This document shows positions 20,150 through 32,116 of a DNA stretch of 64,000 nt, piece by piece. A program made the position numbers and the translations under genes. Position 1 is the stretch's first letter, and the number at the start of each line of letters is the position of its first letter. A model generated the notes under the pieces. That model saw nothing but the letters and a program-made list of their open reading frames with translations, was not told the origin of the DNA and searched no databases. This stretch comes from Aplectana chamaeleonis (Eukaryota > Nematoda > Chromadorea > Rhabditida > Cosmocercidae), in the NCBI GenBank assembly GCA_029168955.1, contig JAPDOI010001717.1:1-64000 (forward strand), in the 5' to 3' direction.

Positions 20150-21925
20150 GGCATCATGGCTCATCCTTTCGTTGTGTTCTATGCTCTGCCCCCAACAACT
20201 CTGATTCCTCAATTACCAACCGCCCCCTCTCCATTGTTCACATTAATCTCAACGGCCTTCGCAACAAGTTATCTGAACTTTCTCTATTCGCACGTTCTCA
20301 TCACCCGGATGTTATCATGGTTCAAGAAACCAAGCTCTCTCCATCTACCACTTATCCCCAACCTAACATTTCCAGGCTACACCGCCTATCACATGCCAAG
20401 GACAGCTCTTGGGAGGCAGATGTCTACTTTCGTGCAATCTGCCCTACCTTCTCATGTTATCCCTAATACTCCTAAGGACGGTACTCTCGAGTACATTTCC
20501 TGTCCCACCTCCCCCTCAAAGCCCACTTTATCTCTATTTAACATATATATTCCTCCTATATCATCTTGTCCCCCTCTTATAATCCTATTCCTCCATCACC
20601 AAGCAGTTGTACGACTGCTCACTCTCCCCTTCAGCTGTCTTTGCAGGTGACTTCAATGCTCACACGTTCTGTTCCACTCTTGATTCTGACGCCAGAGGAA
20701 GATGTCGAAGAATGGGCTGAGTGTGACCTGGTTATCCTCAATGATGACCAGCCCACTCGATCTCCTGCCAACAGCCGACCTTCTAGCCCAGATATCTCTC
20801 TTGTGTCATCCAATCTCTCTAATGCTTGCACGTGGTCCACACATCCACAACTCTCTCCAGTGATCACATTCCCGTCTTTGTCTATATTGATCTCTCTGAC
20901 TCTCTTGCCCCTTACTCTGGTTTTCGTCATCGTACTTATCTTAATTTAGGCCTAGCAGACTGGACCCTGTTCAGAGATGTTGCACTCCGCCATGCGGTCG
21001 ACTTCCCCATGGAATGGTGACTGATGTTCATCAGAAAGAGCGCCATCTAACAATTGCCATCCGCAAGGCCATGCCAAGCTCTACTACAATTCCTGAGGGT
21101 CATTATCAAGACCTTTTTCCAAATGTCAGCAGGGAAATACTGCAGAAGATAAAGAACCAGAGATGAGAAGAGAGAGCCGCAGACCATCTAGACCCGGACA
21201 TAGCTGTGCTGGATAAGCGAGATCAAGCAGGATCTGGATAAGAACAAGAAGGAATGCTGGGAGAAGTTCACTGAAAAACTGAATTTCAAGGCTGACGGAA
21301 CTACGACGTGGAAAGTGTTGAGGAAAATTTCCGGCAAGTCCGCTCCTCGATGAGCTCCGCTATTGAGTTGGAGGAGAACGTCTTCAAATCAGGAAAGCGG
21401 CTGCTTATGCGCTCAGCAAGAACTTCTTCATCACACGTGCCAAGCGAGGCCGTGCAGAACAGAGTCACGGTTAGAGAACTGAGCCAGTTTGCCGCTCATA
21501 GCAGACGCTTCTGAGGCCTTTACTCTCACGCAAGTAGAGAGAGGCTATCAAAGAAATGCGGAATTCGAAGGCTTCTATCGGACCTGTTGATATCTCCCCA
21601 GCCATCCTGAAGAAGCTTCCCACAGGACTTCTACCGATGCTTGCAGATATCATTAACACTTCTTTCCGGACCTGCACTCTACCCCAAGCTTGGAAGACAG
21701 CCAATGTGATACCGTTGCCAAAAGCCAGGCAAGTCCCAAAGCACGGCAAAAGGGCTTTCGACCAATAAACCTGTTATCGCCCGTCGCTAAATTAGCTGAA
21801 AAGTTGATCGTGACGGACCTGGCTGATCAAAATGAGCGACAGCAGCATCAGCATGGGTTCAGGAAGCTTCACTCCACTGCTACGGCTCTGTAGAGATCGT
21901 AGGCTTTGCGGTCGATGGGTTCAAC

Positions 21926-22467
21926 ATGAGAAAGCCCCTGAGAACGGGGGCGGTCGCCCTCGCCCTGAGCAAAGCGTTTGACTCTATTAACTTGGGACTG
22001 CTGTCCGAGAAACTGCTCAAGTCGTCGCTACCATCATGGCAGAAGCGATGGATTGCAGCGTTCACTAAAGGCCGCCGTGCTGAGGTTCTGTTCCAGAATC
22101 ATGTATCCGATAGCATTCCAATAGCGGCCGGTGTTCCGCAAGGCGGAGAGTGTTGTCCCCTGCCCTATTCAGCCTGTATCTTGAGAACATTCCCGAGCCT
22201 CCCAATGATGTAAGGATTGTTATGTATGCCGACGACATACCCATCATGTGCCAGGATCGTGACCTGCAGATAGCCGCTAACAAGATCAGCGCCTATCTCG
22301 TCGAGTTGAAGCTCTTCCTCGATAAAATGATGCTCACAGTCTCTGCCGCAAAATCCTCTGTTTCAGTGTTCACAGCAGACACCAAGGAACACAGTGCCCA
22401 TCCAGATGTCAAATGGGATGGTGACCTGTTGCCAACAGCAAAAATTCCCAAGCTGCTTGGCGCTTAA
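21926..22467 (+). pseudogene. A4 RT palm region
   Basis: Two overlapping frames (21926-22213 and 22150-22467) give RT motif A (ALALSKAFDSINLGLLSEKL), motif B in broken form (AAGVPQGGECC / MLSPALFSLYLENI) and the catalytic box VMYADDIPIM. SAAKSSVSVFTADTKEH and KIPKLLGA follow. A single indel in motif B near 22145 separates the frames. The catalytic aspartates remain, which makes A4 one of the better preserved RT segments in the window. Confidence 0.75.
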
Positions 22468-23365
22468 TTCTTGATCCCTCACTGAAGTTCCACAGAAACG
22501 CGGAACAGAAACAAAACGGTCGTCAAGAGGCTAGACTTAGTATCTTGAGAGCTCTCGGAGAGGAACATCATGGGGAAACAGCCGAGGAGACTATGTTGAG
22601 AACCTACAGAGCAATACTTCAGGCGGCTCTGGAATATGCGGCACCAGTGTGGCGGCACCTGGTGTCTGACAGCTCCTGGAATAAGCTGCAGCGTGTACAG
22701 AATGCTGCGCTTAGAATTTACTTACCGGTTGTTCAAAGAGCTCCCCGGTGGAGCATCTTCGCGCGGAGGCCTGCGTGCCGGTCAAGGAGCATTGTGAACT
22801 CCAGGCACAGCAGATGTAGCTATTAATGTTCACCAGAGGCAGCCAGAATCATCCGTCAAAGAGAGAATCACTTGAAGCCCATGCAAGAGAGGTCGTCTTC
22901 ATTAGGACGCCGTTCGCCGATGCTCCTCGTAAAAGTTGATGTACAGAGATGGGCCGACTCCAGCATGGAAAGGCTTCGTCTTCTGCGTGAGGAGCACACG
23001 CAATTGTTCTGAGGATATCTAGCAAAGGCGGCTGTGAACCCTATCTTGGGAACGGTGCCGCCTCAGTGTTTGCGAGTCCGAGGTCTCAACTCGGCAGACG
23101 AGGCCAGATGGCGCTCTTGCATCGCTGCGCTGTGGTCCCTCTCTGTTCTGCCTCATGTCTTACGTCAACAAGATCGACAGCAGCCGACCAGACGCATGCC
23201 CGGACTGTAGTGCTCCCTGGACACGACACGGCGCGCCTGTTCATGTGCCCGAGCAACCTACCTCCTTTAACAACAATGGACCTTTGGACGAATCCTGTGA
23301 AGGCCGCCCAGTTCCTCAACCTATGACAAAAACCACTTTGAGGCTGCAGAAGAAGAAGAAGAAGA

Positions 23366-24560
23366 GCATCTACCGCGGGAGACCCACATCTTGCCAGTTA
23401 AGGTAGCATTGCGAACTTCATGCACAACGCAATTGTCTAGTAATGCTCTCAAAAAATCATGGTGACAAGAAGAATACTTGTGAGCACCCGTCGGAAAGTG
23501 TGAGGTCAATCTCAGACACGCGGAGAGTACAGGACGCGGACTTCTAGGTGTCGTATCCGACTGAGCGCACCCATGGGTGAGGTGGATGAGAACGCGGACT
23601 CGGTGGCTCCTCTCTAGTGAGGAGTAGCCAAGTCGATTCCTCAGATGCGCGGACCAACATGCACCGTCGAACGATTCCAACACGAGTCACATGTTGAATG
23701 ATTGGTGCAAACCCGATCGCTGTATACGGGGTTGCGGGGGTTAAGTGGAAGGCCAATTTCCACGCATTGTCAGAGTTGAAGCAGGAGGTCTGGACATTGA
23801 TGGAGATCAATAAATAGAAACTCGTTTGCCCTGATGCCCCCAAAGAAACGTTCCGGGGACTTACATTCCCAAGGCGGATTCTGTAGGCAACAGGCCTTTC
23901 GGCTTAGTTTGTGTTTACTAGTTTCGCGCTTCATCATGAAGCATCACAGGAAAAACCGACGGCCTTCAACATCGTGAAGGTGCTCTCGCGGCAAAATCCA
24001 ATATTGAGGAGAGGTCCATCCGAGGAGGTTGGCGTGTAAGGCGGCGAGCGCACGTCCTCGAGCTACAGATGTCGTTTCATGAGAGCGACAAATACGGAAA
24101 AGGCTCTGACGTCAGGCGCGTCTCAGTCGAATCCGATTGTCTGAGCTGGACACCGTTAGCAGACGCTCCTAATGTTGATGGAATCAGCAGATGAAAATGG
24201 TCATGTCGCAATCGAGGCTCCGTCTCCTGCAGCGAGCACACCCACATCGTTCGAGAACATATTGGAAGGAATTGGCTGTGAACAGCTCCATGGGTTTACC
24301 TAGGAATGGGAGAAATTGCCGCCTCGGGTTTGAGTTTCCGAGTCACATCTCCGCGGGCAGGCAGATGTGCTTTTGCGTTGCTGCGTTGTGTGGTTACTCA
24401 ATATTGCCTTATGTCCTGCGTCAACAAATTTGACAACAGTAGACCTGTCAGATGCGGTAGTCCCAAGTACAGCTGACACACCGCGCATTTATTCAAGTGC
24501 CCGACCCACTATAAGCTGCAATGGGCGTTTGGGTGCTCGAATTCTATATTTGTCGTTCGG
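23366..24560 (+). mobile_element. Diverged family A fragments around a dispersed repeat
   Basis: Right after the A4 tail, 23366-23450 codes for the post-RT region (HL-RGRPTSCQLR, matching HLHAEARILPVK). At 24185-24540 comes the C-terminal region: RLRLLQRAHPHRSRTYWKELAVNS matches RLRLLRAEHTRFVKDHLAKAAVN, followed by HTAHLFKC-like sequence. The middle (23451-24184) is not LINE and includes the dispersed repeat at 23535-23735. The similarity is weaker than in the other copies, so this is old DNA. Confidence 0.55.
23535..23735. repeat. Dispersed repeat C, copy 1
   Basis: Shares ACGCGGACTTCTAGGTGTCG, GGTAGCCAAGTCGAT-like, GCGGACCAACA and TGCAAACCCG strings, in the same order, with 34970-35160. 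No coding sequence or terminal repeat is evident. The family is unidentified. Confidence 0.65.
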
Positions 24561-24579
24561 CTTTGTACCTAGTAACATA

Positions 24580-25770
24580 ACACCTTCTTCTTCTGATGGG
24601 GTCTGGAAGCTCCTGCAGCTAGTCCGCGAAGAGAGTATTGCTATAGGTTCAGGGGATAACTGGGCGACTGGCGTATGCCCAATTCGTCAAAGGTCTATTA
24701 ACTAGTCAGTGTTGTCAGACCGAGGGGTTTTTGGACATTCGATAAAGTGGGAGTATTGTGGACCAGGACCACCACAGTCCTGGCAAACGTCAGAGCTTGC
24801 TCACTGTCGATCTGTTCACGTAGGACTTTCGGGGAAAGTGCCCACAGCGCAACGAGCTAAGTGCATCTGACGCGTCTGTCTGGCTGAGACTTCCAGACTC
24901 AGAAACTCGAGGCGGTCACAGTACCTCTTTAGAATAGGATTAACAGCCGCTCTTTCCAGACTGGGTGTGCATACGTCTCGCGCAACAGACGGAGGCTGTG
25001 CTTTGTGAATCAAGGCCATCTGTGCGAGTTGAACTTTATCTGGAGCATCGCGCAAGGTTTTCGTGCTGCTCTCTCTCTCTCTCCTGGCTCATTTTGAAGT
25101 AGCCTGCATACCCGTCAAACTGTCTTGTTTGAACCGTATCTCACATACATTTTATGTTTCTTTGTCGCCAGCATAAAGGCTATTGAATTGAAAATTACTC
25201 TCAAGATGGTAGTGGGTTGGAGCTGTGACGAATATGGTTAATATACAGCTGCTGGGCCTGGAGCTGACAGTGCTCCTTCACAGGCAACACCCGGGTTCTC
25301 GGCGTGTAAATGCAGGTCGACTGGCGAACTCCTTCCGCACCCGGATTTTTTTTTGGCGATCCGGCGAAGAGCAGCACTTTGTACTCGGTGCATCTTGGTC
25401 AGGATGAAGTTTCCGACACTAAGTGCTGCAATCCGGTGCCGCATACTGTTCCAGGTGCGGGCTGCAGTATAGCCTTATACGTGGTCAGAATTAGTTTCCT
25501 TACTGCTGCCTTATAGGTGTACCTCCAGCTCCCTGTGAGGTGTTACATTGAGCTTGGCTTTTACAATGGCCTGTTTGCAATCACGGTGTTCTTGTGAAAC
25601 CATCGCGACAGATCGAGTATAGGCCGAGTACGCCTTTGACGAAGCGAGCAGCAGGCAGGCGATGACTACCCCAGCTTTTGACATCGGGATGGGCGCTGTG
25701 CTCTTTGGGGTCCGTTGTGAAAACTGATACTGAAGACTTGGCGGCTGAGACCTGAGCATCCTTGTTAAAT
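24580..25770 (-). mobile_element. LINE A5, 3' part (family A), degraded
   Basis: The minus-strand order is right for a 5'-truncated LINE. Near 25581-25770 are SAAKSSVSVFTTDPKEHSAHPDVK and a broken LLGLVLDP. At 25238-25444 is the post-RT region (KMHRVQSAALRRI, DLHLHAENPGV). At 24816-25055 is the C-terminal region (RDAPDKVQLAQMALI, ERAAVNPIL, LARCAVGTFP). The 3' end, with a decayed zinc finger (tcctgg for CPDC) and a CTTCTTCTT tail, lies at 24580-24790. Family similarity stops at about 25770. Confidence 0.65.
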
Positions 25771-26620
25771 GAAATAGCTTTCCAAATCAAATCTCAGTTT
25801 TCTAGTCGTTTCAGTTAGTGAGAGTGAATACAATGGTATGTTAAAAGTCTTCCTGAAACTCCGGTGTTTCATCTGTAATGCTTGTATTCCTTTCTGTGAT
25901 CTCCCAAATAATACCACAGATCAAACAGGTCACATTTCTTGAATTATGGTGAACCGTTTGATCTAGTATCTACATTATGAGGATTTTAATGTGCAAATAT
26001 TCCAATTTTGATTTGATTTCAGGTATTAACTCAGTTATTCCGCATCACGTACTTATATGGTACTTTTATTTTAAAGCTGTATCATTAAAATGGCATCCAT
26101 TGAATTCGTCCAGAACTCTGGAAACAAGTTATGGCTATGTGTGGCGCATGCTTGTCACGCGCGAAATGGCAGCGAATCGCACATTTGAAGAAAAAAATCT
26201 GCTCAGTAGGGCAGAAGGTACAGCAAATTTCAATTTGTGTTCATACCTGTGTTTGAGCAGGCCGTTGCTCCAGTTCTCGGCGGAGCTACGGCCCCCCTGT
26301 TCACCAGAATTTTGGCAGAATTTTACGATCCCTCGATAGAATAGACGTCAAATTTGTAGTTGTATTCAGCACACTGAATAACTCTTGAACATAAATTTTG
26401 GCAGAAATCTTGACTATATACAGCCCTTGAAACTATCTTTACCCACAGTAACATAGAATCTTTATGACAGCCTCTGTTATTCTGCTGCAATCTTAGCTAT
26501 AGGAGGCGACTATGACTACCTCATTTAGCTTACCAAGTGGTTTGGAGAAAAATTCCTTTTCTACAGATTTGACTCCCCCACTCCCAATTTTCGTTTTCTG
26601 CAAGAATTTTCCAAAGCAAT
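25771..26620. other. No gene seen
   Basis: AT-rich DNA with one 120-codon open stretch (25977-26339) that resembles nothing I recognise. No repeat structure was found by eye. Confidence 0.45.
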
Positions 26621-26629
26621 TATTAAGAG

Positions 26630-27040
26630 CCCCGAGGTATCTGAGGCGCAACCCTGCTCAACCTGGTTGAGACTCGGGATATACAGACTTGGGGCAGTAC
26701 TACTCCAGTATAGAATTAATGGCCGCCTTTTCGAGATGACATCTATAGACTGAGTGTGCTCCTCGGCGCAACAGACGGAGTCGCTTCTTGCTGTTACGTA
26801 GTGTCATCCTTGCAAACTGGCTGTTAGGAGCATTGGCGAATGGTAAAATTTTTGTGGCTCTCTCTAACAGAAGTTACGCACTCCATGCAGCCCTTTGTAG
26901 AGTTAATCGAAGGAGAGAGATGCGGCAAGTCAGCAACTCTCCTGACATAGAGAAAGTGGAGAGAGTAATGTCCGGTTTTCACGAAGTTTATGTTGTTCCT
27001 CCACACTGCCGCGGCAATGAACAGCATCTCCAGACAGCTA
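26630..27040 (-). mobile_element. Family A scraps
   Basis: About 26690-26850 reads like the C-terminal region of family A on the minus strand: a CGAGATGACATC string, then TGTGCTCCTCGGCGCAACAG, then GGAGCATTGGCGAATGG, matching GTGTGCTCC...GGAGCATCGGCAAACGG of the full copy. About 26990-27040 has CCTCCACACTGCCGCGGCA, which resembles the family 5' end on the minus strand. Both are short and damaged. Confidence 0.5.
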
Positions 27041-27168
27041 GCATGTGCTATACTCTGCACTCATTCATAAAAACTTTTCCAGATTTAATCAATGTAAGGC
27101 AACCACTGGATCGTGGCTATGTGAATAAACTGCTGAAGCGTGGAGAGTACGTATACGAGTTGTTTTTC

Positions 27169-27711
27169 TCAGTCATGGTTCATCAAGGAAGCGCTGCTGG
27201 AGGGCATTATTTTGCTCACATCAATGTACGAGTTTCCGTCAAGCTTTGTCTTTTTGACCGCCTGGTCTTTCCGCGCATTACATACCGAAATCAGATTTTG
27301 GAATTCTTCCATTTTTTTCTGATATATTGTCTTTGCAAAGGGCTGTTTTATCATAGTGTTCAAGCTGTTGTCGCGGACAATAATCCAGCCTGATATAGAG
27401 CCGTATTCAGACAGTGGCCGAAATTTCTTGTCATATTTTGGGCTAAGAGTTTCACCAAAATTCAGGAAAATTTGAAAAACAAGTTGGAAGGTTGTTTCGT
27501 GGTTATTCCTCACCTTTTTCGGACTGGCTCTTGTTGGATCGATAAATACGAAACCATCATAAAAAGAGCTATTGCCCGCACTTGACTCTCTAAAACAAAC
27601 AAACAAAAAATGTCTCTCATAGAAATTTCTGATCATTTGAGAGTACACATCGCTCCTTGGATTTTGTTCTCGATCGGGTCGATTTACAGGCTTACCTCGA
27701 TTCTTCGACAT
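27169..27711 (-). CDS. Unidentified open frame, 180 residues
   Basis: This frame begins MSKNRGKPVNRPDREQ and runs 180 codons without a stop. It is the longest non-LINE, non-Gypsy frame in the window outside the minisatellite. It is rich in Lys, Arg and Asn and includes RSDVYSQMIRNFYERH, GFVFIDPTRASPKK and LNTMIKQPFAKTIYQKKMEE. It has no clear signal peptide or membrane segment. The basic start followed by an ordered charged region vaguely recalls the DNA-binding N-terminus of a DNA transposon protein, but I do not recognise a specific family. It could equally be a single exon or a chance frame. No inverted repeats or neighbouring exons were identified. Confidence 0.3.
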   Translation of the reverse strand: MSKNRGKPVNRPDREQNPRSDVYSQMIRNFYERHFLFVCFRESSAGNSSFYDGFVFIDPTRASPKKVRNNHETTFQLVFQIFLNFGETLSPKYDKKFRPLSEYGSISGWIIVRDNSLNTMIKQPFAKTIYQKKMEEFQNLISVCNARKDQAVKKTKLDGNSYIDVSKIMPSSSASLMNHD

Positions 27712-28519
27712 TCCGAATAATCTAATTTCGAAAATGTTTGAAATTCTATTTTTCTAGTTTCTGATTTTGTAAGCAATCTGAGGGGAACATTGACTGTGAA
27801 CTGGGCTTCAGCAAAACAGTGTACTAATTGAAGGATTCGCCCCCAATTTCCGTGTCAGTCTCCACAGTAACTTGCTTGGCCCGTCACTTTTCGTATAATG
27901 CGAGTCCAAATTCTACCACTTAGCATGAAGTGATGAAAAATAGAGTGCTTTGCAAGTCAGTCGCTCAAAGCCTTCAGTAACGTGCACCTATGTCAGAGGA
28001 AACTTGTTCAAAAACTTCTTCGTACAACAGGACGTGTGTTCGCCTTCAAAAAAATATCAAAAACACAGACCAACCTTCAGAATCGTTTTTTTTTGTTTTT
28101 ATGCCTGTCTTGAAAACAGCGGTTCCATTTTGATTCCAATGATGCCTCTGAATCGTAAAGACCCCCTTCTGGTAACGGAGTTATGGCCCACTCAAAATTG
28201 AGCTGCGGAAGCACCGTGGACGAAGTTTTCCAAGGCTTGTAACTTCCGTCTTTTGCAATCGATGTGATGCGCGAGTTGGACTGGAATAAAGAGAGAGGCC
28301 GAGAGTGAAGGGAAGGACGGGCATATTGATCGAAAACCATCGCTCATCTCCACTGTTGAGTTTGAAAGATCGTAAAAGGGCCTTGTACCAAAAGTGGCTT
28401 CCCTGTTGTGAGCGCCTAGTGATGGGATCCAAGATGTTCAACCTACGCGTGGTGGATCTGTGGAAGTCTGACGTATGGAGGCTCATCAAACGAGCATCAA
28501 TCACTCCATGTGGAGTTAT
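27712..28519. other. No gene seen
   Basis: Intergenic-type sequence up to the start of LINE B1. A few open stretches under 90 codons show no recognisable motif. Confidence 0.45.
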
Positions 28520-28539
28520 TTTCGTATTGGGGAGTGTAG

Positions 28540-28730
28540 ATGGCTGGCTGCTACTCTCCTCTTGTACTCTGCTTCTACGAGCTGGAGTCGAGAGAAATCC
28601 GGGACCGCGCAGCAAGACACCACGATATCCCTGCCGCCACTGCGGACTATCTGCCCAACATACAGGCATTCAATGTGGTGGTTGCCTTTGGCTGGGTGCA
28701 CCCTCAAATGTTCGGGATTGTCCAGCTATG
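28540..28730 (+). pseudogene. B1 N-terminal region: intact 2A-like motif and Cys finger
   Basis: In the frame open from 28305, WLLLSSCTLLLRAGVERNPGP is followed by RSKTPRYPCRHCGLSAQHTG and IQCGGC. The motif RAGVERNPGP at 28578-28607 keeps NPGP intact but has Gly where canonical 2A sequences have Asp before V-E. The leucine-rich stretch just upstream is like those preceding 2A motifs in other LINEs. The frame upstream of 28540 is likely non-element sequence, so the real start is uncertain. Confidence 0.65.
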
Positions 28731-30534
28731 ATGACTACACTCATGCTTACTGTTGTATGTCTTGCTCTTGTAGAAATCCCCATAGGGTTCCTCAACATTG
28801 TCCCTAAGCATTTATCAATCCTCAATATAAATGGCCCTGCGTGCCAAACTTGCTGAACTCACAGTGTATGTAGATCGCACTCAACCTGATGTCATTCTCC
28901 TGCAGGAGACCAGAAGCTTAGCACATCTTCCTCCTGCCCCTGTCTCCCCGGCTATTTATCCTGCAGACCTTATTCCACATTACTTCCCATGGCGGTGGTG
29001 TTTCTCAACGTTTGTAAAATCATCCATCCCTTTTCACATTATTGCTCTTCCCAATGATGAGATGTTGTTGGAATGTCTTGGAGTTCATATTGTCATTACA
29101 AAGTTGCCCCCTTGATATTGTCAATGTCTATATACCCCCCCACCACATCCTGTCCCAATGCGTTTGACCCTCAAATTACTTACATACTGTTCATACTGCC
29201 TTTGTCATCTAGTTCGGTTGTAGTAGCTGGTGATTTCAATGCTCATTCCTCCTTCGTGGTTCTCTCCTCTAAGAGCTCTGACAATGAGAGGTGAACTCAC
29301 TGAGCTTTTCGCTGATGATTGTGATCTTGGTGCCTATCATTGAGGATTCTCCCACTCTCGTCTTCCCGGCAGTGGGGGTAGGCCTTCCTCTGCCGATATC
29401 ACCTTTGTATCATCCTCAAGCTAGCTATCTCCTGTGACTGGTCTACCGATGTGGTGTCATGGCGGCTGAGTCATGTTCCCAAGCAATCACGTCATTGGAT
29501 TTGTCACTTAATAGCTTGCTTGCTCCGTTCTCTTCTGGCTCTCGTTGCAAAGTCTTATTCCAATTATCGTAAGGCTAACTGGGACCTGTTCAAAGAGGTA
29601 TTGCTCCAGCCAGGCGGCCAGCTACCCGTGGAACGGCTCAGTCTACGACAAGGGAGAAGTTCATTGTCGATGCCGCAGGACGATGCTTCCAGCTGCTATT
29701 CCTACTGAACGTGTAAAGATCTTTTTCACCCAAACGTGCCCAGTGAAGTGCTTGAACTGATCACTATACGAGAGACGACAAACGAAGATCGAACCCCAAT
29801 GATCCAACGATACAACGGCTGTCCGGAAAACATCACCGCATTGGGCTAAATCAACACAAAGCAGCAACGCTGGGAAAGAGCTCACCGAGTCGATCGATTT
29901 TGCCGTGGATGCCAAGAAGCTTGGACCACCCCTCTCAGCTCTCAGGCAAAAATATGAGCACTGATCGCAACATGCTCGAATTTCCGTCTGGAAAATTCGA
30001 GCACGGATACAAAGCCGCTTGTCTGCTTGGCAAACTATTTACATCGGGTGCCATCGCCTCCGGGATAAGCAACACAGGACGAACAATGCGAGCAATCAGG
30101 GAAGCTCAGTCGACTGGATGTCCCTGCTATCTCTCTCCTTCATATCGACAAGGTCATCAAATCGATGAAAAATTCGCGGGCTGAGGGACTCGACAGGATT
30201 TCATTGTAGCTGTTCATCTCAAACTTATTCCTGATCCCTATTTACGAACTGCTCTCTGATCTTATTCATTGCACGTCATTCAGTTCTCTGGTGTTATTCC
30301 GGCCCGCTGAAAACGGCTATCGTCATCCCCATCGCCAAGCCAGGCGAAATCCGTCGGATAAGAGCTGCCTCCCACCGCCTCATTTCCCTTCTCTCTCCCC
30401 TTGCCAAGCTTGCGAAAAAAAAGTCGTCAATCGCTCTCCTCCAAAACGCGTTGCAGCACAGCACTCACCAGCATGGTTTTCAAGAAGGAGCATTCCACCA
30501 TCACTGCTCCTGACGTCAATCACCGAGCATATAA

Positions 30535-30924
30535 TTGCTGGATTTAATCGCAAGACTCCGGCTGGTAGAAGCCTCGTCGTTGCTGTTGGATCTCACGGCT
30601 GCGTTTGATTGCGTCAGTATCCCGCTTCTCTATCGAAATCCATACTGGAATCGGATATGCCCTGTTGGTCTAAAAAGATGGATTAATAGCTTCATCAAAA
30701 ACCGGTCCATTCGTGTGAGGTTCGACGGACATCTATCGTCTTCGGTCCCTCTGAAAGCCTGTGTCCCGCAAGGCGGGAATTATTTATCCCCGGAGCCTGT
30801 TCTCGCTATTTCTGCCCTGATATTCCTAGAGCCACCAACTGGTATTCATCTGTGCCTGTACGCCGATGACATCACAATCGTTTGCACAGGACTCATTTAT
30901 CGATCGAGCCACTGCCTGCCATGA
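30535..30924 (+). pseudogene. B1 RT palm region
   Basis: The 129-residue frame carries LLLDLTAAFDCVSIPLLYRN (RT motif A, with the catalytic Asp), KRWINSFIKNRSIRVRFDGH, SVPLKACVPQGGN (motif B, glycine-rich) and LCLYADDITIVCTG (motif C with both aspartates). The preceding segment TSITEHIIAGFN lies in an overlapping frame (30291-30608). B2 shows matching sequence, TSITEHIIAGFNRKTPAGSS, confirming that the two are one family. Confidence 0.75.
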
Positions 30925-32116
30925 ATGACTATTTACGGACCCTGGCGGTATATCTTAAATCAAAGTCGCTGACTGTTGCTGCCTCCAAATCCAAGTGCTA
31001 CACTATGTACGACAGCTAATATCGAACATCGACTACATCCCAAAGCCGTCTGGGATGGTCACGACGAGCTGCCACTGTCTAAGCATCCTCGACCTATTGG
31101 GAGTTTTCCCTGAACCCCTCTTTACGATTCCATGAGAACACGCGTATACGAGCGCTGCCGCTGCCTAACTCTCTGCGCAACAACATTCTTCGCGCTTTGG
31201 CTGGAACCTCTTGGGGCAGCATTTGAAAGAAGTACTACGTACGACTTATGAGAGCCATGGTCCAACCGGTCTTGGAATATGGCGCCGCTATTTGGACCAG
31301 ACATCTCTCTGAGATCCTCTTGGTGCAAGTTGCAGAGAGCACAGAGATACTGCCCTCAGGCTTATTACTGGATGTCACAAGTCGACGCTCTGTTTCCGCA
31401 TCTTCATCAGGAAACCGGCCTACTTCCCCGTAAAAACAGCACTGCTTACCCAGTCTCAACAGTTTCTCATAAGTATTGTCAAGAGCCCGACCCATCCAAA
31501 CTGCAATGTCTTCTGTCCGTCCGGCCCCTCAATCAAAGAAAACATACGCGCGCCGCTCAATAGCTTCCCTGTCTGCTGTCAATCAGTCAACAACGCTTTC
31601 TGGGCTACATCCGAGCTCTCCGCAGAAGACTCCCAGATGGCTGAGCATACGCGCTTCGTGGCAGAGTACCTGTCTGATGCCTTTCAGCCCAACTCAATTT
31701 ATGGCGGCGTACCCCCACGAGTCGACGACAGCGGAGCCGATCTACCGAGACGCACCCGAACAATTCTCGCTGGTCTGCGATGCGGTCACTCCACATATCT
31801 AAAGGCCTACGCCCATCGGATTGACTCAGTCAGTCCCTGATAGATGCCCTGATTGTGAATGTGCTGGACATGACCAGTTCGTGCATCTATTTTCATGTCC
31901 CCGCCAGACCTACAATGTTATCTGCTCGAGATCTATGGTAGGCTGGTGACCATGTGAAGTGGCTAACTTCCTACGCCTCTGATGCAATGCTCTGTTCATG
32001 GCTGACAAGAAGAAAGAAGAAGAAGGCGCTCCTAGGATGGCTTCCAGCTACATCTTGCTTGATTCGGAGGAGTCGAGAGCTTGAACTTGGCTATAGGTGT
32101 TATATGGGGTGGGTGA

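Larger units (their letters stand above)
19861..23366 (+). mobile_element. LINE A4 (family A), nearly full length
   Basis: It begins at CCTGTCGTACGTTCGTGCC, lacking only the first bases of the family, and ends in an AAG tail (about 23348-23366). In order: 2A-like RAGVERDPGP (20000-20029) and Cys finger CATCSGDVTW (19880-20149); APE (INLNGLRNKLSEL at about 20240; FAGDFNAHTFC at about 20640); RT start (DISPAILKKLPTGLLPM at 21556-21768; QQHQHGFRKLHSTATAL near 21880); RT palm (ALSKAFDSINLGL, VMYADDIPIMC at 21926-22467); post-RT (LEYAAPVWRHLVSDSSW, 22545-22826); and a C-terminal CPDC finger (23155-23330). Many shifts and stops are present, but YADD is preserved. Confidence 0.82.
28520..32020 (+). 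mobile_element. LINE B1 (Ingi-like family B), nearly full length
   Basis: B1 has the family A architecture but a clearly different sequence. It opens with a hydrophobic lead and the 2A-like LLLRAGVERNPGP (28569-28607), then a CRHC...CGGC Cys finger. APE comes next (LRAKLAELTVYVDRTQPDVI at 28831-29115; VVVAGDFNAHSSF near 29220). RT follows (LDLTAAFDCVSI, LKACVPQGGN, LCLYADDITIVC at 30535-30924). The C-terminal region has a CPDCECAGHDQFVHLFSC-type finger at about 31840-31900. The tail is GAAGAAAGAAGAAGAAG at about 32005-32022. Frames are broken many times, so it is a relic. B2 (56706-59057) is its relative. Confidence 0.8.

Noticed and set aside
20631..20930. Minus-strand frame over LINE A4 (99 codons)
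   Set aside because: It is antisense to the APE domain. Similar antisense frames occur over other family A copies and reflect codon use.
28305..28540. Upstream extension of the LINE B1 N-terminal frame
   Set aside because: The open frame continues upstream of the likely 5' end of the element but matches nothing in family A or B, so it is probably flanking DNA.
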